A DNA stretch of 37,885 bases from NCBI GenBank assembly GCA_001768555.1, contig MEOD01000017.1:1-37885 (forward strand), in the 5' to 3' direction. Each line of letters opens with the position of its first letter. Position 1 is the first letter of the stretch. Made by a program: the position numbers and the translations under genes. Shown here one piece after another: positions 17,171 to 24,932 of this stretch. Below the pieces are notes generated by a model. That model had not been told where the DNA came from and did not search any database. It worked only from the letters and a program-made list of their open reading frames with translations. The stretch is from Bacteroidetes bacterium GWF2_29_10. GTDB lineage: Bacteria; Bacteroidota; Bacteroidia; Bacteroidales; GWE2-29-8.

Positions 17171-17184
17171 GAGACCATTGCAAA
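17171..17184. repeat. Solitary copy of the GAGACCATTGCAAA motif
   Basis: GAGACCATTGCAAA matches the ends of the element at 13507-13682 in 13 of 14 and 12 of 14 positions. It sits at the decayed end of the IS3 OrfA relic, so it is probably an insertion-sequence terminus left behind. Confidence 0.45.
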
Positions 17185-17206
17185 GCGAAATTTAACAAAA
17201 TAATTT

Positions 17207-17490
17207 AAGTAATTTTTTTGCCTTTCAACAGCCTCCGTTCAGCTATACAATTACGTAGCTCAATTATTTTACGAGTGTCACTTTCTGTCAACAATGACTC
17301 AGACTCCTTTCTCTTTTGTTATTGAATATTGATAAATACGACTGCGTATAACATTTATACTTACACCATATTCTCCGCTAACTTATGTAATAGTAGTTAT
17401 TTTTTTCCAATTTCTGATACATTTTTTTTTGCTTAAAAGATTCGATAAAATACCGTTTGCGCCTAAATTAAATTTTTGTCTTGTTGCCAT
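17207..17490 (-). pseudogene. Decayed IS3-family OrfA transposase
   Basis: From ATG at 17490 the minus strand reads MATRQKFNLGANGILS, then a stop, then SGEYGVSINVIRSRIYQYS (the helix-turn-helix region), another stop and a frameshift, then ESDTRKIIELRNCIAERRLL and GKK. The last part corresponds to the OrfA leucine-zipper block that in intact Bacteroidota IS3 elements reads like DTRKIIELRNRIAELERLLG. Two stops and at least one frameshift rule out function. No OrfB can be recognised after it, because the DNA changes to the GAGACCATTGCAAA motif instead. Confidence 0.65.
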
Positions 17491-17671
17491 TTTTTTACAG
17501 GTTTTAATTATTAATAAAAATTAGTTCAAACAGTCATACTATTTCAGGCATTGACATGGATAATTGAGGCTGAGGAATGGAAGAGTCATTTTTTATTTTG
17601 TATAGATTGTGTCCTAAATGAAAAAAAAGCATGTATATTTGTTGAAAAATTATAACAGTAATTTAATCACT

Positions 17672-19078
17672 ATGCTTTTTAGATATAACAGTGTTAGGGC
17701 TATAAGTATAATAATAATTATAGCGTTTTCTTTTTTGTTTTCAAATTGTTCAAATGAACAGAAAAAGATAAGTTATGAACAGTTAGAAAAAGCGAAGATC
17801 TATAATGATGTGAAAAGTAAATATAATGAGTCAATTTTATATAGTTTGTATCTTCCTTCTAGTTATGATGAGACGAAAAAACATCCTATAATTATATTCT
17901 TTGATGCTCATGCTAAAGGTTATAATGGTGTAGACTTAATGAAGGATTATGCCGAAAAGTATGGTTATATATTGGTTGGTTCTAATAATTCAAAAAATGG
18001 ATTAACGGAAGAAGAATATAATTATATTTCTACTAATTTGTTTAATGAAATATTTAATAGGTTTTCAATAAATAACAATAGAGTGTATCTTGCTGGTTTT
18101 TCAGGAGGAGCAAGAGTTGCGTCATCTATAGCCACTCAAAGGGGAGGAATTAATGGAGTTATAGGTTTTTCGGCAAGTCCTGGTAATAACATAAATAATT
18201 TTGTGATGAAAAATGTATGGTTTTACGGATTTTGTGGTGATTATGACATGAATTATAATGAAATGATTCAGATTGAAAGTTTGCTGCAAAAGACAAAAAT
18301 AAAACATACTTTAACTGTTTTTAATGGTAAGCATGAATTGCCAAGTAAAAGCAAGGTTGAGGATTTGTTTGTTTGGTTAGAGGCAGATGCAATGGCAAAT
18401 AATTTAAAGGAAAAGGACACAACAAAGATTAATTATTGGCTTAAATCATATCAAGATTCTGCGACATTAAAAGTAAATACTAATGATTTGATTGAAGCTC
18501 TTGTGATTTACAATAAGATTATAATGTATTTTGATAATTTAACAGATGTTTATAAGTACAAACAATTACAATTAGAATTATTGGGCAATAAGAAACTTCA
18601 AAAATATATTGAAAAAGAGAATGTCATTAAGGAAAAGGAAACAATTTTGCAGACAACTTATCAAGAGGAGTTTTTGAAAAGATCTTTGGATTGGTGGATA
18701 ACAGAGATGGCTAGATATGATGAAGAGACACTAGGGATTAAAGATGATAAAGAAGTTGCAATGCGAATGCGAGTTAAGTCTTATTTAAGTTTGCTTGCTT
18801 ATTCTTATTCGACTAATACGTTAAAAAACAATATGCTTAACGAAGCAGAGCATTTTATAAATCTTTATAAAATAGTAGATCCCACTAATTCGGAACATTA
18901 TTATTTGCTGTCAACATTGTATGCTATAAAGAATGATTATAATGGGAGTCTAAAAGCGTTAGGTGATGCTATTAATATTGGCTTTGATGATTATGATAGA
19001 TTACTTAATGATACATTATTGAGTAGATATAGAACTATGGATGAATTTGCTAAAATAACAAAATCTATAAAAAGATGA
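17672..19078 (+). CDS. Lipoprotein alpha/beta-hydrolase (esterase-like) with helical/TPR C-terminus
   Basis: I start at ATG 17672 because MLFRYNSVRAISIIIIIAFS then gives a compact lipoprotein-like signal ending at the Cys of FSNC. An ATG at 17618 would add 18 residues. The hydrolase domain has the core strand IIIFFDAHAKG, the nucleophile elbow GFSGG (Ser 162 counted from the 17618 start), an acidic candidate in GFCGDYDMN and the His of FNGKHELPSK, in the order of PHB-depolymerase or feruloyl-esterase-like enzymes. The remaining ~230 residues are helical with a TPR-like end (AEHFINLYKIVDP, GSLKALGDAINIGFDDYDRL). The stop overlaps the next start as ATGA. The substrate is unknown. A location on the periplasmic or outer-membrane face is inferred from the signal. 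Confidence 0.82.
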   Translation: MLFRYNSVRAISIIIIIAFSFLFSNCSNEQKKISYEQLEKAKIYNDVKSKYNESILYSLYLPSSYDETKKHPIIIFFDAHAKGYNGVDLMKDYAEKYGYILVGSNNSKNGLTEEEYNYISTNLFNEIFNRFSINNNRVYLAGFSGGARVASSIATQRGGINGVIGFSASPGNNINNFVMKNVWFYGFCGDYDMNYNEMIQIESLLQKTKIKHTLTVFNGKHELPSKSKVEDLFVWLEADAMANNLKEKDTTKINYWLKSYQDSATLKVNTNDLIEALVIYNKIIMYFDNLTDVYKYKQLQLELLGNKKLQKYIEKENVIKEKETILQTTYQEEFLKRSLDWWITEMARYDEETLGIKDDKEVAMRMRVKSYLSLLAYSYSTNTLKNNMLNEAEHFINLYKIVDPTNSEHYYLLSTLYAIKNDYNGSLKALGDAINIGFDDYDRLLNDTLLSRYRTMDEFAKITKSIKR

Positions 19079-19731
19079 AAATATTATATTTGTTTAAAAT
19101 ATTGATTGTAACATACTTGTTTTTTTATATGATGTCAGATGTTAGTGCGCAGGGTTTTATGATTGGTGCAAAATACACAAAGAATTACACCACATTAAGA
19201 AACAAAGAGGTAGATAATAATATTGTTGAACAAAAATATACACCTTCATTTGGTGATAATTATGGTTTTGTATTGAATTATTATTTTACTGAAAATTTTG
19301 GTTTACAGACAGAGGTTCTTTATAATTCAATAAATCAAAAGTATAAAGGAAAATTTAATTTGAATGAGTTTAAGTCAATCGTTGAGGTAAATACGATTGA
19401 TGTTCCTTTGATGTTTACTATTGGCAAGGTGTTTTATCTTGAAGTTGGAGCAGTGTTAAATTATGTTTTTGATGCAAGTTTTCAAGAGACTTTGTCGGAA
19501 ACAAATTCTAAAAATATTAATGATAAATTTAAACAAATGAATTGGGGAATTGTTTCCGGATTTGGGTTTAATCTATACGTAACCAAAAGTGTTATATTAA
19601 ATTTAGGCTTGAGGGGGAATTATTCAATGGATGATTATAAGGGCGTGAATGCTATCGGACAAGATATAATAAATAATAAGACTACATCATACAGCATTGG
19701 AGCTCAAGGAGGTTTAAAATTTAAATTATAA
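19075..19731 (+). CDS. Outer membrane beta-barrel protein (PorT-like fold)
   Basis: The 218-residue protein has a signal peptide (MMSDVSAQG) followed by alternating amphipathic strands. These include GFMIGAKYTKNYTTL, NYGFVLNYYFTENFGLQTEV, VPLMFTIGKVFYLEVGAVLN, VSGFGFNLYVTKSVILNLGL and the terminal strand SYSIGAQGGLKFKL. This is the pattern of the small outer-membrane beta-barrel family that includes PorT. It is unlikely to be PorT itself without a closer match. It overlaps the esterase gene by four bases, so an outer-membrane partnership with that lipoprotein is plausible. No terminator is obvious after it. Confidence 0.85.
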   Translation: MKILYLFKILIVTYLFFYMMSDVSAQGFMIGAKYTKNYTTLRNKEVDNNIVEQKYTPSFGDNYGFVLNYYFTENFGLQTEVLYNSINQKYKGKFNLNEFKSIVEVNTIDVPLMFTIGKVFYLEVGAVLNYVFDASFQETLSETNSKNINDKFKQMNWGIVSGFGFNLYVTKSVILNLGLRGNYSMDDYKGVNAIGQDIINNKTTSYSIGAQGGLKFKL

Positions 19732-19750
19732 TAAGTATTAAAAAAAAGAA

Positions 19751-19945
19751 TTAGTTTAGTTTATTCGTTGTTTCTATTTCTTTAAAAAATTCTTCCATAC
19801 TTACATTTTCGTAGTTATCATCATAAGATACATCAAAGGAATCATCAGTTAAGAATTCAATTTCGTTACTTTGATTTTCAGTATTAACTTCTTGGTTGTT
19901 TGCATTTAAATTCATGTCGTTATCATTTTGTATAAGTTCCGTCAT
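19751..19945 (-). CDS. Small acidic protein of unknown function
   Basis: This 64-residue frame has a good ATG. It is strongly acidic (about 16 D/E against 2-3 K/R) and rich in asparagine, with no cysteine, membrane segment or signal (MTELIQNDNDMNLNANN, FLTDDSFDVSYDDNYENVSM). It stands alone on the minus strand between the beta-barrel gene and manA, converging on the former, and overlaps no other gene. Its composition is not random, but no family is recognised. It could be a small acidic regulator or adaptor, or a chance frame in AT-rich DNA. Confidence 0.45.
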   Translation of the reverse strand: MTELIQNDNDMNLNANNQEVNTENQSNEIEFLTDDSFDVSYDDNYENVSMEEFFKEIETTNKLN

Positions 19946-20474
19946 AAATAGTATTTTTTATTTTGTAAAGATAATATTAATATTTAGAGTAACGCTAGTG
20001 TTATTACGTATTTTTAAACTATTAGACTAAAGAGGTTTTAAATCTTGTTTATTCTATTTTTTTATATACAAATGCCTATTTTTTTGAGACAATAAGTAGA
20101 TTTATGTTTTTTTTAGATTGTTTTTTTTATTGAGAATGAATCACTAAGGATATGCTTTATTATGATTGCTTCTATAGCTACTCAACCATTAATATCTGAG
20201 GGCACCTTTTTTTTCGAGCTAATACTTTGGGATAAATCACTACAAATTTATTCTATAGAATCTGTTCTGATAATTAAACCCAACTATTGCTTTTGTTCAA
20301 ATACAACTCAAATGGGGTTTAAAATTCATCTATTGAAATCTGATTAACTAAAGTATTCTTATCACAAGTGCAAACTTTTTGCTCAAAATTAATAATTTAC
20401 ATACACTTACTCAATGAAAATTATTAACAACCAATGTGTTTTGTATTTTTCCAGTATACCCTAATTAATTCGTA
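19946..20474. other. 529-base intergenic region
   Basis: Apart from the transposase relic at 20140-20340 I see no gene or RNA here. A 61-codon open frame on the plus strand lies over the relic and is treated as chance. Confidence 0.5.
20140..20340 (-). pseudogene. Decayed N-terminal fragment of an IS1182-like transposase
   Basis: Across stops and a frameshift the minus strand reads NRFYRIN...FIPKY, then SSKKKVPSDING, a stop, VAIEAIIIKHILSD. Intact DDE transposases of this group read close to NRWVKLAELIPWDEL, then KKGAPA, then RLAIGALIIKHILNLSD. Order and spacing agree. The call rests on remembered family patterns and is only moderately secure. Confidence 0.4.
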
Positions 20475-21458
20475 TTATATTGTAATTTCTAGCAATTTTG
20501 ATGCTTTTTGAGGTATTAATTTAATATTGTTCAAACTATTAGGAATCAACACAACCTCTCCCATTTTGATATCTATTAATTTATCCCCATAATAATCAAT
20601 GCTTAACAAACCTTCCACGCAAATATATATTACAAAAGAATCAAGACGACTATAATCTAATACTATATTTTCTGTTATCGAAATAATATTAAAAGAAAAG
20701 AAAGGTGTTTCTATAACATCGACTCTTCCTTCAACAAATTTGTTTAAAGCATAATTAGTTTTGTAATCATCAATAAATTCATAATTAATTGCATCTACAG
20801 CCAAATCTGTATGTAATTCACGTTTATTTCCTTTATCATCAATCCTGTCCCAATCGTATATTCTATATGTTATATCTGATGTTTGTTGTATCTCTGCCAA
20901 TAAAATACCTTTACCTATTGCATGAATACGTCCTGATGGAATATAAAAAACATCCCCTTTACTAACTATTTCAAAATTTAAAATGTCCTTTATTTTTTTT
21001 TCATTCAACGTTTTTATGTATTCTTCTTTGTTAACATATTTATTAAAACCACTGATCAATTGAGAATTTGTATCTGCTTCAATAATATACCATATTTCAG
21101 ATTTACCACGCCCCCCATGCCTTTTAGTTGCCAAATAATCATTTGGGTGCACTTGCACTGACAAATCGGCTGTAGCATCTATAAATTTGACTAAGAGAGG
21201 AAATTCATTTCCAAATTTTTCATAAGTGGATTTACCAACAATATTGTCCTTATATTCTTCTATTATTTTGCTTAATGCTTTTCCCTTAAAATCTCCATTA
21301 CTTATGACTGATTCAAATTCTGCTATTGATGATATTTCCCAAGATTCTCCACAATTATCAAGATCACCATAATCTTTGGTTAAAATTGTTTTTATTTTAT
21401 CACCACCCCAAATCTTTTCTAAGTATATTGAGTTAAATTTTAAAGGATATAATTTCAT
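20475..21458 (-). CDS. manA: Mannose-6-phosphate isomerase, class I
   Basis: The enzyme interconverts mannose-6-phosphate and fructose-6-phosphate, linking glycolysis to GDP-mannose for glycans. I start at ATG 21458 (MKLYPLKFNSIYLEKIWGG, the conserved opening) rather than 21485, which gives 327 residues. Zinc ligands are visible: Q102 and H104 in VQVHPND, E121 in KSEIWYIIEA, and the His of GRIHAIG. The arginine block is QTSDITYRIYDWDR. It is a short form typical of Bacteroidota and Firmicutes. A strong hairpin terminator ends 30 bases before the ATG, so the promoter must be very close or overlap the hairpin. Confidence 0.95.
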   Translation of the reverse strand: MKLYPLKFNSIYLEKIWGGDKIKTILTKDYGDLDNCGESWEISSIAEFESVISNGDFKGKALSKIIEEYKDNIVGKSTYEKFGNEFPLLVKFIDATADLSVQVHPNDYLATKRHGGRGKSEIWYIIEADTNSQLISGFNKYVNKEEYIKTLNEKKIKDILNFEIVSKGDVFYIPSGRIHAIGKGILLAEIQQTSDITYRIYDWDRIDDKGNKRELHTDLAVDAINYEFIDDYKTNYALNKFVEGRVDVIETPFFSFNIISITENIVLDYSRLDSFVIYICVEGLLSIDYYGDKLIDIKMGEVVLIPNSLNNIKLIPQKASKLLEITI

Positions 21459-21483
21459 GTAATTGTATAATTTTAAATGATAC

Positions 21484-21526
21484 AAAAAAACCTGACAGAA
21501 ATATTTCTCATAACTGTCAGGTTTTT
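21484..21526. terminator. Bidirectional terminator between the Spy-like gene and manA
   Basis: CCTGACAG (21491-21498) pairs perfectly with CTGTCAGG (21514-21521) around a 15-base loop, with seven A before and five T after. It ends the minus-strand transcript of the Spy-like gene. Confidence 0.85.
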
Positions 21527-21550
21527 ATTAATATTTAGAGTAACTAATTG

Positions 21551-21988
21551 TTAATTAGTTATATTTTTATTATTTTCTAATCTGCTATTTCTGATTTCTT
21601 CGTTTTTCTTCTCCATATCCATAAATTTTTTGAATTGCTCTGCATTTAGGATACTTTTCATTTTTTCGGTAATTATTTTTTTATTATTTTCAGAACTATC
21701 TTTTCCTTTAGCTAGTCCTTCTCCTTTTTGCATATTTTCTCTTTCAATACGTCTCTTTTTTTCTTGGTCAAGCATAAGACTTTTTACTTTAGCAAACTGT
21801 TCATCATTTAAGTTTAATTGTGTTTTTAAGTGATTTGTTCGTCTTTCTGCGACCATTTCAGGAGTTGCTCTTCCAACTTGGCTTGGAGTTGGTTGTGTAA
21901 TTGTTTTTGTTTGAGCTAATGATGTATTAGAATAAGTAATAAAGCAAAATAATGCTAAAAATACTTTTAAAATCATTTTTGTTTTCAT
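21551..21988 (-). CDS. Secreted Spy/CpxP-like small helical protein
   Basis: The 145 residues begin with a signal peptide (FCFITYSNTSLAQ). The mature part is helical, charged and rich in K, E, N and M. It has the LTxxQ-like pattern of periplasmic chaperones: LKTQLNLNDEQFAKVKSLML and later MKSILNAEQFKKFMDMEKK. Such proteins respond to envelope stress or metals in other bacteria. It follows the unknown secreted protein gene by 38 bases on the same strand, so the two are probably co-transcribed and then stopped by the hairpin before manA. Periplasmic location is inferred. Confidence 0.75.
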   Translation of the reverse strand: MKTKMILKVFLALFCFITYSNTSLAQTKTITQPTPSQVGRATPEMVAERRTNHLKTQLNLNDEQFAKVKSLMLDQEKKRRIERENMQKGEGLAKGKDSSENNKKIITEKMKSILNAEQFKKFMDMEKKNEEIRNSRLENNKNITN

Positions 21989-22026
21989 AATATAATTACA
22001 TTTAAGATTTAGTAATAAAATTTAAA

Positions 22027-22500
22027 TTATCTTTTTTTCTTTTTCTTTTCTGTTCCTGTAAAACTGTTTCTTTCAATTAACTTTCCTTTTTTGCTTGTAA
22101 GTTCACATTGACCTTCTATTTCATAGCCAGTTTCTTCATCTGCAAATTCAATTGTTCCTTCCCATTTTAATATTTCTTCCTTATCATTTTTTTGTTCTAC
22201 CTCAAAAGTATAAGATTTATTTACACCTGAAGAATCTACTTCTACATCATAAACTGTAGCTTTAAACATGTCTTTTAAAAATTCTTTTGATGTAAACTTC
22301 GCTGACTTAAAAATTAACTCATCAGGAACTGGCTCTTTAGGCTTTTTAGTATTTTCAATTTTTAATTCGATTGTAAAAATTTTGCCATCTAAAGCGTTAT
22401 TCTTAGGTGCTTTTTCTTTTTGTGCAAATATACTTGCATTAAACAAAAGCATAACAAAAATAGCTGTAATTAAGCTAACATTAAGTTTTTTATTATTCAT
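22027..22500 (-). CDS. Unknown secreted protein
   Basis: This 157-residue protein has a signal peptide (MLLFNASIFAQ). The mature part is predicted beta-rich and lysine/glutamate-rich (GKIFTIELKIENT, KSYTFEVEQKNDKEE, KWEGTIEFADEETGYEIEGQ) and ends in a lysine run. No family is recognised. The pattern of KIFTIEL, ELIFKSAKFTS and GTIEF suggests a small beta-barrel or lipocalin-like fold, which is a guess. Unusually for this genome, a Shine-Dalgarno-like AGGAGG lies 6 bases before the ATG. It is first in a two-gene unit with the Spy-like protein. Confidence 0.7.
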   Translation of the reverse strand: MNNKKLNVSLITAIFVMLLFNASIFAQKEKAPKNNALDGKIFTIELKIENTKKPKEPVPDELIFKSAKFTSKEFLKDMFKATVYDVEVDSSGVNKSYTFEVEQKNDKEEILKWEGTIEFADEETGYEIEGQCELTSKKGKLIERNSFTGTEKKKKKR

Positions 22501-22505
22501 AGAAG

Positions 22506-22512
22506 CCTCCTT
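22506..22512 (-). promoter_or_regulatory. Shine-Dalgarno-like site AAGGAGG
   Basis: On the minus strand AAAGGAGGCTTCT runs straight into the ATG at 22500. Most genes in the window have only A/T-rich leaders, so this site stands out. Confidence 0.5.
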
Positions 22513-22729
22513 TATTTCAGTTGTTAAAAAAATTATTAATTTGTAAAAGTATAAAAAAAATTATATATCCAAGCAATTATTTGTATTTTTTTTTAAATTT
22601 AATTAAAAACCAATTCTGTCCTAAATAAATTTCACTTTATAAAATGATATTTGATTTATAATGATTTAGGATTCAGTTTCCCACATTATTAAAAATCCCC
22701 CCCATTGTATTAATAATTTATTATCTCTA

Positions 22730-23073
22730 TGAATGATTTTACATGTAATAACTGTATTATATTTTCTCCTATCATCTGCTTTTATACAATTCACTTTTTT
22801 GTATATGCTCTCCAAAAAATCTGATTAGTTATGATTTCAAAACTTGTTTGTTTTAATCATTTCAAACAGCTATTCTTCTAAATCTTTTATGATATTTGTT
22901 TTTAGAAGTGTTGTTTTTGAACTCTACGATTTCATAATTTTAATATGCTGGTAGTGAAGCTTATCATGCAGTTCATTTTCTTTTATGGTAATATATTGAA
23001 TGATATCTTTATGTCTTATAACAAAAAATACATCATTGCTACCCCAGATATTTAGTAAAGAAAAATCATTATA
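22730..23073 (-). pseudogene. Decayed IS4-family transposase (C-terminal part)
   Basis: The minus strand from 23073 reads YNDFSLLNIWGSNDVFFVIR, HKDIIQYITIKENELHDKLH, then shifts frame to EIVEFKNNTSKNKYHKRFRR, IAV, stop, ND, stop, NKQVLKS, stop, and ELYKSR. This is the expected order of the second half of an IS4 transposase: FFVxRxK, the basic KRFRRIAV strand, then the ELYKxRWxIE block with the catalytic glutamate, here cut by stops. At least five stops and one shift make it non-functional. Confidence 0.65.
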
Positions 23074-23260
23074 GTACTATCTAATTTTGATATTATTTGT
23101 AAAAAAAGTGTTACATTTTACATTATGAGTGGGGATTTTGTTTTCCTAAAAAGTAATAATTTGAGTAAATATTCCATTTTTTTTTATCGTTTAAGATGTT
23201 ATTGATTATAAATATAATTCTTGACTTTTTTTGCAAATTCTAAATAATCGTAATAATACT

Positions 23261-23291
23261 TTTGTTTTATAATAAAACTTTTGTATCTTTG
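23261..23291 (+). promoter_or_regulatory. sodB promoter
   Basis: TTTG (23261-23264), 19 bases, TATCTTTG (23284-23291) is an exact match to the Bacteroidota primary sigma consensus. The leader to the ATG is about 40 bases. Confidence 0.7.
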
Positions 23292-23335
23292 TGTTGAAAT
23301 GAAATAATTTTACTAATTTAATAAAATTAAACAAT

Positions 23336-23917
23336 ATGAATTTTGAATTACCTAAATTGCCTTACGAGGCAAATGCTTTAGAGCCTTATATATCGGCAAA
23401 TACTATTAGTTTTCATTATGGTAAACACCATCAAGCATATATTAATAACCTTAACAATTTAATTAAGGGTACTGAATTTTCAAATTCAACTCTTGAAGAA
23501 ATTATAAAAAAAGCAACAGGACCTATATTTAACAATGCAGCACAAGTGTGGAACCATACTTTCTATTGGAATTGCTTAACTCCTAAAGCTAAAGATGAAC
23601 CAGAAGGAATTATTCTAAATGAGATAATTAAAAACTTCAACTCTTTTGCTGAATTTAAACAAAAATTCTCAGCTGCTGCATCTGGATTATTTGGTTCTGG
23701 ATGGGCTTTTCTTGTAAAAAAAGAGAATGGGGCACTAGAAATAATACAAGAAAGCAATGCTGGAAACCCTCTTAAAAATAATCTAACTCCTATCCTAACT
23801 TGTGATGTATGGGAACATGCTTACTATCTTGATTATCAAAACAAACGTCCTGATTATGTTGAATCATTTTGGAAACTAGTAAATTGGGACAAAGTAGAAG
23901 AAAATTATAAAAAATAA
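23336..23917 (+). CDS. sodB: Superoxide dismutase, iron type (Fe/Mn family)
   Basis: The enzyme converts superoxide to oxygen and hydrogen peroxide in the cytoplasm. The 193 residues are complete. The metal ligands are H27 (SFHYGKHH), H74 (VWNHTFYW), D157 and H161 (CDVWEHAYY). Q70 in NNAAQVWNH is the outer-sphere glutamine position typical of Fe-SOD and of cambialistic enzymes of Bacteroidota, so iron is likely but manganese use cannot be excluded. The gene stands alone with an exact consensus promoter and ends in a strong terminator shared with the convergent phoH operon. It shows the organism meets oxygen at least at times. Confidence 0.97.
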   Translation: MNFELPKLPYEANALEPYISANTISFHYGKHHQAYINNLNNLIKGTEFSNSTLEEIIKKATGPIFNNAAQVWNHTFYWNCLTPKAKDEPEGIILNEIIKNFNSFAEFKQKFSAAASGLFGSGWAFLVKKENGALEIIQESNAGNPLKNNLTPILTCDVWEHAYYLDYQNKRPDYVESFWKLVNWDKVEENYKK

Positions 23918-23927
23918 TAAATTTAAA

Positions 23928-23957
23928 AGAGGCACAATGCTTTTGCATTGCGCCTCT
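23928..23957. terminator. Bidirectional terminator between sodB and phoH
   Basis: AGAGGCACAATGC and GCATTGCGCCTCT form 12 pairs and one A-C mismatch around TTTT. Two bases of the phoH stop codon lie at the end of the stem. Confidence 0.85.
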
Positions 23958-24918
23958 ATTTTACTATTTCAACCCTTTTATTCACATCATCATAAGCTTT
24001 TAATATTTTTGCAATTAGCTTATGTCTAACAAAATCATTCTCATCAAGCAAAACGAATTGAATATCTTTTATATCCATCAATATATCCATTGCATTAATT
24101 AATCCAGACTGCTGTGATTTAGGCAAATCTATTTGCGTAACGTCTCCTGTAACTATAAACTTTGAATTTTTACCCATTCGTGTCAAAAACATTTTCATTT
24201 GACTTATTGTTGAATTTTGAGCCTCATCAAGAATTACATAAGCATGATCCAACGTACGCCCCCTCATATATGCCAATGGTGCAATTTGAATAGTACCATC
24301 TGCCATATACTCATTCAGCTTATCCATGGGTATCATGTCCCTTAATGCATCATAAAGTGGCTGAAGATAAGGATCCAATTTATCCTTTAAATCTCCTGGA
24401 AGAAATCCAAGATTCTCTCCTGCTTCTACCGCAGGCCTTGTCAATATTATTCTTTTAACCTGCTTCCCTTTAAGAGCTTTAACAGCAATCGCTACCGCCG
24501 TATACGTTTTCCCAGTTCCTGCCGGACCTATTGCAAACAATAAATCAAAACGATCTAAAGCCTTGACCATTTTTTGTTGATTTAAAGTACGAGCCTTAAT
24601 TATCAATCCATTTCTTCCTGTAAGAATAATAGCACTATCTAAATTATCTTCCACTAGTTTTTTCTTTTCAGAATTTAATATACTAACAATATTCTTTTCA
24701 GATATTTTTCCAAAATTATTTATATGAGATAGAATCTGGTTGATTTTATCATTACAATTGTTAATCAATTCCTCGCTACCCATTAATTTTATAAAATTTC
24801 CTCTTGTAATTATTTTTATTTGAGGAAATGCATTTTGTATTATATCTATTTTTGTGTTATTTACGCCAAAGATTTCTAGAGGATGAATATTATCTATTTC
24901 TATAATTTTTTCTTCCAT
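23956..24918 (-). CDS. phoH: PhoH-like ATPase
   Basis: The PhoH/YbeZ-type P-loop NTPase has 320 residues, the usual length. An N-terminal KH-like region (~1-75) precedes the helicase-like ATPase. Walker A is GPAGTGKT (131-138), followed by RPAVEAGENLGFLPGDLKDK and PYLQPLYDAL. Walker B is YVILDEAQNS and sensor I is SKFIVTGDVTQIDLP. It acts in the cytoplasm on RNA; work on YbeZ links it to YbeY and rRNA maturation, though ybeY is not here. It is the last gene of the DUF349-guaA-LysM-phoH operon, 14 bases after the LysM gene. Confidence 0.96.
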   Translation of the reverse strand: MEEKIIEIDNIHPLEIFGVNNTKIDIIQNAFPQIKIITRGNFIKLMGSEELINNCNDKINQILSHINNFGKISEKNIVSILNSEKKKLVEDNLDSAIILTGRNGLIIKARTLNQQKMVKALDRFDLLFAIGPAGTGKTYTAVAIAVKALKGKQVKRIILTRPAVEAGENLGFLPGDLKDKLDPYLQPLYDALRDMIPMDKLNEYMADGTIQIAPLAYMRGRTLDHAYVILDEAQNSTISQMKMFLTRMGKNSKFIVTGDVTQIDLPKSQQSGLINAMDILMDIKDIQFVLLDENDFVRHKLIAKILKAYDDVNKRVEIVK

Positions 24919-24932
24919 TAATTAATGTTAAA

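Larger units (their letters stand above)
16928..17617. other. 690-base intergenic region with transposase relic and hairpin
   Basis: No intact gene is present. It contains a long imperfect inverted repeat (17101-17150), one copy of the GAGACCATTGCAAA motif (17171-17184), a decayed IS3 OrfA on the minus strand (17207-17490) and the upstream region of the esterase gene. Confidence 0.6.
22501..23335. other. 835-base intergenic region with IS4 relic and sodB promoter
   Basis: No intact gene is present. It holds the leader of the unknown secreted protein gene, a transposase relic at 22730-23073 and the sodB promoter. The rest (about 23080-23255) shows nothing I can assign. Confidence 0.6.

Noticed and set aside
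16928-17190. OrfB of the IS3 element
   Set aside because: I could not find the DDE blocks in any minus-strand frame; only the OrfA relic is supported.
20162-20347. 61-codon open frame on the plus strand
   Set aside because: It lies over the transposase-like relic read on the minus strand, has no family features and no promoter, so it is probably chance.
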